8,823 nucleotides of DNA, taken from assembly GCA_013817025.1 (NCBI GenBank), contig JACDDK010000035.1, positions 1-8,823 on the forward strand, read 5' to 3'. Source of the stretch: Rubrobacter sp. (GTDB lineage Bacteria; Actinomycetota; Rubrobacteria; Rubrobacterales; Rubrobacteraceae). A program made the position numbers and the translations under genes. A model generated the notes under the pieces. That model had not been told where the DNA came from and made no database searches. It saw only the letters and a list, made by a program, of their open reading frames with translations. Shown piece by piece: positions 4,770-8,823 of this stretch (its first letter is position 1; the number at the start of each line of letters is the position of its first letter).

Positions 4770-5918
4770 ATGACGAACACCCCCACCCGCCGGCAGTTCA
4801 TCAAAGGCGCGGGCCTGACCATAGGCGCGCTCGGAGCGAGTGGCCTGCTAGCCGCGTGCGGCGGTGGTGGCGGCTCCGAGTCCGGCGGCGGTGGAGGTTC
4901 GGACGACAAGCTCAAGGTCGCGTTCGTGTACATCGGTCCCACGGGCGACGCCGGATGGACCACCCGCCACGACGAGGGACGCAAGATGCTGCAAAAAGAA
5001 CTCGGGGACAAAGTCGAGACCACGTTCGTGGAGAGCGTGCCGGAGGGCGCGACGGCGCAGCGGACGTTCGAGGATCTGGCGCGCAAGGGTAACGGCTTGA
5101 TCTTCGGTACCAGCTTCGGGTACATGGACCCGATGCTCGCCGCCGCCAAAAAGTACCCGGACACCGTTTACATGCACGCCACCGGCTTCAAGACCGCCAA
5201 AAACCTCGGCACCTACGCCGGGGCCGCCGAGCAGGCCGCGTACCTTGCGGGTATAGCGGCGGGCAAGGCGGCGGAGAACGGCAAGCTCGGCTACCTCGCC
5301 CCCTTCCCCATCCCCGAGGTCATCCGGGGGCTCAACGCCCTGATGCTCGGCGCACGCTCCGTCAACCCGGACGCTACCATGCAGGTCGTGTGGACTTCGA
5401 CGTGGTTCGACCCGGACAAGGAGAAGCAGGCCGCACAAGGACTTACGGACTCGGGCGTCGATGTGATCGGGATGCAGCAAGACAGCCCCGCCGCCGGCAA
5501 AGTCGCCCAGGACGCAGGCCTCAAGTGGGCCGGCCACAACGACGACATGGAACGCTTCGCCCCCGAAGCCTGGCTCACCGGCCCGCTCTGGAACTGGGGT
5601 CCGTTCTACACCAAGACCGCCCAGCAGGTGCTCGACGGCTCCTGGAAGAGCGGACAATATTACGGCACGATGGCCGACGGAATGGTGAAGCTCGCGCCGT
5701 TCGGCGAATCCGTGGACGAGGAGACCAGGAAGCTCATCGACGAGAAGAAACAGGCCACTATAGACGGCAAGTTCGACGCCTTCGCCGGTCCCGTCAAGGA
5801 CCAGGACGGCAAAGTCCGAATCCCCGAAGGCAAGGAAGCTTCCTTGGACGATCTCTTTTCGATGGATTACCTGGTCGAGGGCGTCACCGGCAAAATCCCC
5901 AAGAGCGCGGAAGCCTAA
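4770..5918 (+). CDS. BMP family ABC transporter substrate-binding lipoprotein
   Basis: A 382-residue protein begins with a twin-arginine signal (TRRQFIKGAG, Arg7-Arg8) and hydrophobic stretch, then a lipobox LLAAC with the lipidated Cys30. A low-complexity Gly/Ser tether with two GGGGGS units follows. The mature part is a periplasmic-binding fold of the BMP/PnrA group: KVAFVYIGPTGDAGW, an early HDEG segment, the GLIFGTSFGYMD loop and a hinge region with DVIGMQQDS. Known family members (PnrA, NupN-type) bind nucleosides; others may bind related compounds. It would sit on the outer face of the membrane and feed the downstream ATPase and permeases. The start ATG has AGGAGG 9 bases upstream. Tat export of the folded lipoprotein is inferred from the RR motif. 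Family assignment is firm, substrate is not. Confidence 0.93.
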   Translation: MTNTPTRRQFIKGAGLTIGALGASGLLAACGGGGGSESGGGGGSDDKLKVAFVYIGPTGDAGWTTRHDEGRKMLQKELGDKVETTFVESVPEGATAQRTFEDLARKGNGLIFGTSFGYMDPMLAAAKKYPDTVYMHATGFKTAKNLGTYAGAAEQAAYLAGIAAGKAAENGKLGYLAPFPIPEVIRGLNALMLGARSVNPDATMQVVWTSTWFDPDKEKQAAQGLTDSGVDVIGMQQDSPAAGKVAQDAGLKWAGHNDDMERFAPEAWLTGPLWNWGPFYTKTAQQVLDGSWKSGQYYGTMADGMVKLAPFGESVDEETRKLIDEKKQATIDGKFDAFAGPVKDQDGKVRIPEGKEASLDDLFSMDYLVEGVTGKIPKSAEA

Positions 5919-5924
5919 AACCCC

Positions 5925-7430
5925 GTGAAAAACGGTACACCCGAGGCGAGGCCCGCGGTTGAGGCGCGGGGCGTCTCGAAAGCTTTTCCCGGTGTAATCG
6001 CCAACGCTGGCGTCGACCTCTCCGTACAAAGAGGTGAAGTCCACGCCGTCCTCGGCGAGAACGGCGCGGGCAAAAGCACTTTAGCCTCCATCCTGGCCGG
6101 CCTGTACCGCCCCGACGACGGCGAGGTGCTCGTGGGCGGCGAGCCCGTGAACTTCGGCAGCCCCCGCGACGCCCTGGCGCGAGGTGTGGGCATGGTCTAC
6201 CAGCACTTCCGGCTCGTCGAGCGGTTCACGGTGGCCGAGAACGTGATCCTCGGCGACCCGCGCCAGCCCATGTTGCTCTCCACGCGCCGCGCCGAAAACA
6301 CCGTCGCGGAGTTGGGGAGGAAATACGGGCTTCCAGTCAATCCTCGTGCGAGCGTCGAGGATCTGTCGGTCGGGGAGCAGCAACGAGTCGAGATCGTCAA
6401 GATGCTCTACCGGGGGGCGGACGTCCTGATCTTGGACGAACCAACCGCCGTCCTGACCCCGCAGGAATCCGAGAACCTCTTCGAGACCGTCCGGGCGATG
6501 GCCGCCGAGGGCAAGTCCGTCATTTTCATCAGCCACAAACTCTCCGAAGTCCTGGCCGTCTCCGACCGCGTGACCGTCATGCGCGACGGCCGCGTCGTGG
6601 CCCGCGCCGAGACCGCCGACTCCGACCGCCGCTCCCTGGCCCGCGCAATGGTGGGACGCGACGTGGACCTCTCCGTCCAGCGAGCCGAAAAAGCACCCGG
6701 CGCTCCGCTTCTGGAGATCGAAAACCTGAGCGCCCCCGGCGAAGGCGACGCCGTGCCACTCACCGACGTGAGCCTCACCGTCCACGCAGGCGAAGTCGTG
6801 GGTGTCGCGGGCGTCTCCGGCAACGGACAACGCACCCTCGCCGAGCTCGCCGCCGGGATGCGTAAGCCCTTATCCGGGCGCGTACTGGTGAAGGGTTTGG
6901 AGACCACCGGCAGGGGTCCGAAGGCGACGCGGCGGGCGGGGCTAGCCTACGTCCCCGAAGACCGGCTGGGGACGGGCCTCGCGCCGTCGCTCTCCATCTC
7001 CGAGAACCTGCTGCTCACGCGGCCTCGACCGTTCTTTCTCAAGCGCAAGGAGATGGAGGCTACCGCTCGCGAGGCGATACGGCAGTTCGAGATACGCGCT
7101 CCCGGTCCACACGCCGCGACCCGCGACCTCTCCGGCGGCAACGCCCAGAAGGCGCTCTTGGCGCGTGAGCTATCCGACGGCCCCGAGGTGATAATCGTGG
7201 CCTCCCCCACCCGCGGCCTGGACGTCGGAGCGACGCAAGCTGTGCGGGAAATTTTGGACAAGCGGCGGCGGGCGGGGTGTGCGGTGCTCTTGATCTCCGA
7301 GGATTTGGACGAGGTGCGTTCGCTCTCCGACCGCATCCTGGTGTTGTACGAAGGCCGCATCGTCCACGAGACCTCCGGCGAAGCGGCGAACGTGGAGGAT
7401 CTGGGGCTCGCTATGGCGGGCGCGGGCTGA
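5925..7430 (+). CDS. ABC transporter ATP-binding protein, two-domain (BMP/nucleoside importer type)
   Basis: This 501-residue protein has two fused nucleotide-binding domains. Domain 1 is canonical: Walker A GENGAGKST (44-52), Q-loop Gln93, signature LSVGEQQ (147-153), Walker B VLILDEP (Asp171, Glu172) and switch His204. Domain 2 is degenerate in the way typical of RbsA and NupO-like ATPases: Walker A becomes GVSGNGQRT (296-304, Lys replaced by Gln302), signature LSGGNAQ (402-408), Walker B region VIIVASPTRGLD (422-433), and ISED (457-460) replaces the switch His. It powers import of the BMP ligand from the cytosolic face. The start is GTG 6 bases after the lipoprotein stop, with only a weak upstream GGAAG (5909-5913), suggesting coupling to the lipoprotein gene. 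The C-terminal stop overlaps the next ATG (TGATG). Confidence 0.93.
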   Translation: MKNGTPEARPAVEARGVSKAFPGVIANAGVDLSVQRGEVHAVLGENGAGKSTLASILAGLYRPDDGEVLVGGEPVNFGSPRDALARGVGMVYQHFRLVERFTVAENVILGDPRQPMLLSTRRAENTVAELGRKYGLPVNPRASVEDLSVGEQQRVEIVKMLYRGADVLILDEPTAVLTPQESENLFETVRAMAAEGKSVIFISHKLSEVLAVSDRVTVMRDGRVVARAETADSDRRSLARAMVGRDVDLSVQRAEKAPGAPLLEIENLSAPGEGDAVPLTDVSLTVHAGEVVGVAGVSGNGQRTLAELAAGMRKPLSGRVLVKGLETTGRGPKATRRAGLAYVPEDRLGTGLAPSLSISENLLLTRPRPFFLKRKEMEATAREAIRQFEIRAPGPHAATRDLSGGNAQKALLARELSDGPEVIIVASPTRGLDVGATQAVREILDKRRRAGCAVLLISEDLDEVRSLSDRILVLYEGRIVHETSGEAANVEDLGLAMAGAG

Positions 7431-8584
7431 TGCAGCTTAGGCTCGAACGCCGCCTGGAGAAGACCCGCGCCGGGCATCGGTTGCTGGTGACCGTGCTGTC
7501 CATATTGGCGGCGCTGGCGCTTGGGGCAGTCTTCCTTTCTCTGACGGGCGCGTCGCCACTTCTGGTGTACCCGGAGATGTTCCGAGCGGCGTTTCTGTCG
7601 TGGTATGGGATCACGGACACTTTGGCGGTGGCTATTCCGCTGATTCTTACGGGGTTGGCGGCGGCGGTGGCGTTTCGGATGCAGCTCTACAACATCGGAG
7701 CCGAGGGGCAATTGTACGTCGGCGCAATCCTGGGTTCCTGGGCGGCGCTGGCGCTGGCGCCGCAGCTTCCGAAACCGCTGGCTATCCTCGTCGTATTCCT
7801 TTTCGGGGCCATTGGCGGGGCTTTGTGGGTGCTGCCGCCGGCGCTGGCCAAAGCGTGGCTGGGGACGTCGGAAATCATCACGACGCTGCTCCTCAACTTC
7901 GTGGCCCTGTACCTGATGCGCTACCTAATCTTCGGTTCCGCGTCGTTCTGGCGGGATCCAGCCACCACCAACTTCCCGCAGGGTAAACCTCTCCCGGAAG
8001 AAGCATTTCTCCCCGTACTTGGCCTTACGAGAGTGCATTTCGGACTCGCGGTGGCGCTTTTGGCGGCGGTGTTGCTGTTCGTCTTGTTCTCGCGCACGAG
8101 GTTTGGATACGATGTGCGGGTCGTCGGGGACTCGCCGGGGGCGGCGCTGTACGCGGGTATTTCGGTGCGGCGGACCATCGTGGTCGTCATGCTTATTTCG
8201 GGGTCGCTGGCGGGGCTTGCGGGGGCGGGTGAAGTAGCCGGTATCGCTCATGCTCTGGACCCGGCGGGTTTGGCGGTGAACTTCGGGTACACGGGGATCA
8301 TCGTGGCGGCGCTGGCGCGGTCGAGTCCGTTCGGCGTGGTGGTCGTGGCGGTGCTCCTGGGCGGGTTGCAGAACGCGGGGACGGCGCTCCAGAGCATACC
8401 GGGCGGCGGCGGGGTACCAGTCGAGGTCTCGTTTATGTTGCAAGGTGCGATCCTGCTCTGCGCCCTGGCCGGCGAGCTATTCATCCGCTACCGCCTGAAA
8501 ACCCGCCAAAGCGTCGTCGCCGAAATACTAGAACCCACCCAACAGAAAAGCGGGAGCGCCACGACGGAGAAGGCGCAGCCGTGA
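7430..8584 (+). CDS. ABC transporter permease 1 (branched-chain/BMP importer type)
   Basis: This 384-residue integral membrane protein belongs to the BPD_transp_2 permease group. It has a short basic cytosolic N-terminus (RLERRLEKTRAGHR), a first membrane segment at about 18-39, and many further hydrophobic segments. The conserved NIGAEGQLYVGAI motif begins at 88, and GTSEIITTLLLNF is typical of the larger permease of the YufP/NupP kind. The frame is open further upstream, but ATG at 7430 is the natural start because it overlaps the ATPase stop as TGATG, implying translational coupling. The hydrophilic C-terminus (KTRQSVVAEILEP onward) is cytosolic. It pairs with the next permease to form the heterodimeric channel. 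Confidence 0.92.
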   Translation: MQLRLERRLEKTRAGHRLLVTVLSILAALALGAVFLSLTGASPLLVYPEMFRAAFLSWYGITDTLAVAIPLILTGLAAAVAFRMQLYNIGAEGQLYVGAILGSWAALALAPQLPKPLAILVVFLFGAIGGALWVLPPALAKAWLGTSEIITTLLLNFVALYLMRYLIFGSASFWRDPATTNFPQGKPLPEEAFLPVLGLTRVHFGLAVALLAAVLLFVLFSRTRFGYDVRVVGDSPGAALYAGISVRRTIVVVMLISGSLAGLAGAGEVAGIAHALDPAGLAVNFGYTGIIVAALARSSPFGVVVVAVLLGGLQNAGTALQSIPGGGGVPVEVSFMLQGAILLCALAGELFIRYRLKTRQSVVAEILEPTQQKSGSATTEKAQP

Positions 8585-8823
8585 ACGAGGCCGTTTGGGT
8601 GCTCACGCTCGCCGCCGCCGTCTCCGCCGGTACCCCGCTCGTCTTCGCCGCCGTCGGGGAGATACTAGCCGAAAGATCCGGCGTACTCAATCTCGGTGTC
8701 GAAGGAATGATGCTTCTCGGGGCCGTGACCGCTTTTCTGGCCGCCGCCGCGTCCGGGAGCCCGTGGGCGGGGTTGCTCGCCGGGATGGTCGCGGGTGGCG
8801 GGTTAGCCTTCGTTCACGCCTTT
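8581..8823 (+). CDS. ABC transporter permease 2 (partial, runs off the window)
   Basis: GTG at 8581 overlaps the previous stop by 4 bases (GTGA), with GGAGAAGG about 8-10 bases upstream. The 81 visible residues begin NEAVWVLTLAAAVSAGTPLV and contain GEILAERSGVLNLGVEGMML (26-45). This is the hallmark N-terminus of the smaller BMP-importer permease (YufQ/NupQ-like), where a GE-ERxGxxNLGxEG loop follows the first membrane segment. A second hydrophobic segment follows, then the Gly-rich start of a third. The frame is open to the window edge at 8823. It completes the importer: binding lipoprotein, ATPase and two permeases. Confidence 0.9.
   Translation, partial: MNEAVWVLTLAAAVSAGTPLVFAAVGEILAERSGVLNLGVEGMMLLGAVTAFLAAAASGSPWAGLLAGMVAGGGLAFVHAF

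Noticed and set aside
4858..4906. Gly/Ser repeat in the lipoprotein as a mobile or CRISPR-like repeat.
   Set aside because: It encodes a flexible tether with two GGGGGS units directly after the lipidated Cys, an ordinary feature of Gram-positive binding lipoproteins.
4848..6044. Long - strand open frame (398 codons) opposite the lipoprotein gene and the start of the ATPase.
   Set aside because: It spans two clear + strand genes, has no family motif, and is a typical shadow of codons with C or G in third position.
7277..7429. An upstream extension of permease 1 by 51 codons.
   Set aside because: It lies entirely within the ATPase coding region in another frame and is rich in Arg and Gly. The TGATG junction at 7428-7432 gives a natural start.

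Overview
The window is GC-rich bacterial DNA. Codon use, a Tat-type lipoprotein signal and GTG/TTG starts suit a high-GC Actinomycetota genome. Frequent ATA and AGG codons would fit a Rubrobacter-like lineage, but that placement is a guess. It reads as a catabolic and uptake locus. I find no CRISPR array, complete tRNA, transposase or phage gene.

Left part (1-2047). The tail of an unidentified + strand gene ends at 87. A gene-poor stretch of about 320 bp follows, holding an AT-rich palindromic patch and a decayed fragment of a short-chain dehydrogenase (SDR) gene. Two genes on the - strand then form a tight pair. The upstream one encodes a fumarylacetoacetate-hydrolase (FAH) family enzyme. 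The downstream one encodes an SDR of the FabG-like group that lacks the normal Tyr-Lys active site.

Middle (2048-3739). The divergent intergenic region contains a segment that looks like the 3' end of a tRNA (variable-arm-like hairpin plus T-arm), possibly an old integration scar. On the + strand there follow a short unidentified ORF, an alpha/beta hydrolase resembling bacterial kynurenine formamidases, and a 69-residue protein with two CxxCG knuckles that resembles rubredoxin or a zinc ribbon.

Right part (3740-8823). A Rieske non-haem iron oxygenase is followed, 4 bp later, by a complete BMP-type ABC importer: substrate-binding lipoprotein, double-domain ATPase, permease 1 and the start of permease 2, which runs off the window. 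The genes are spaced by a few bases or overlap, so this is almost certainly one operon. BMP-family importers of known function mostly take up nucleosides or related compounds. The simplest reading is that a purine-like or other N-heterocyclic compound is imported, oxidised or demethylated by the Rieske enzyme, and processed by the hydrolase, FAH and SDR enzymes. The gene content is direct observation. The substrate and the joint pathway are inference.
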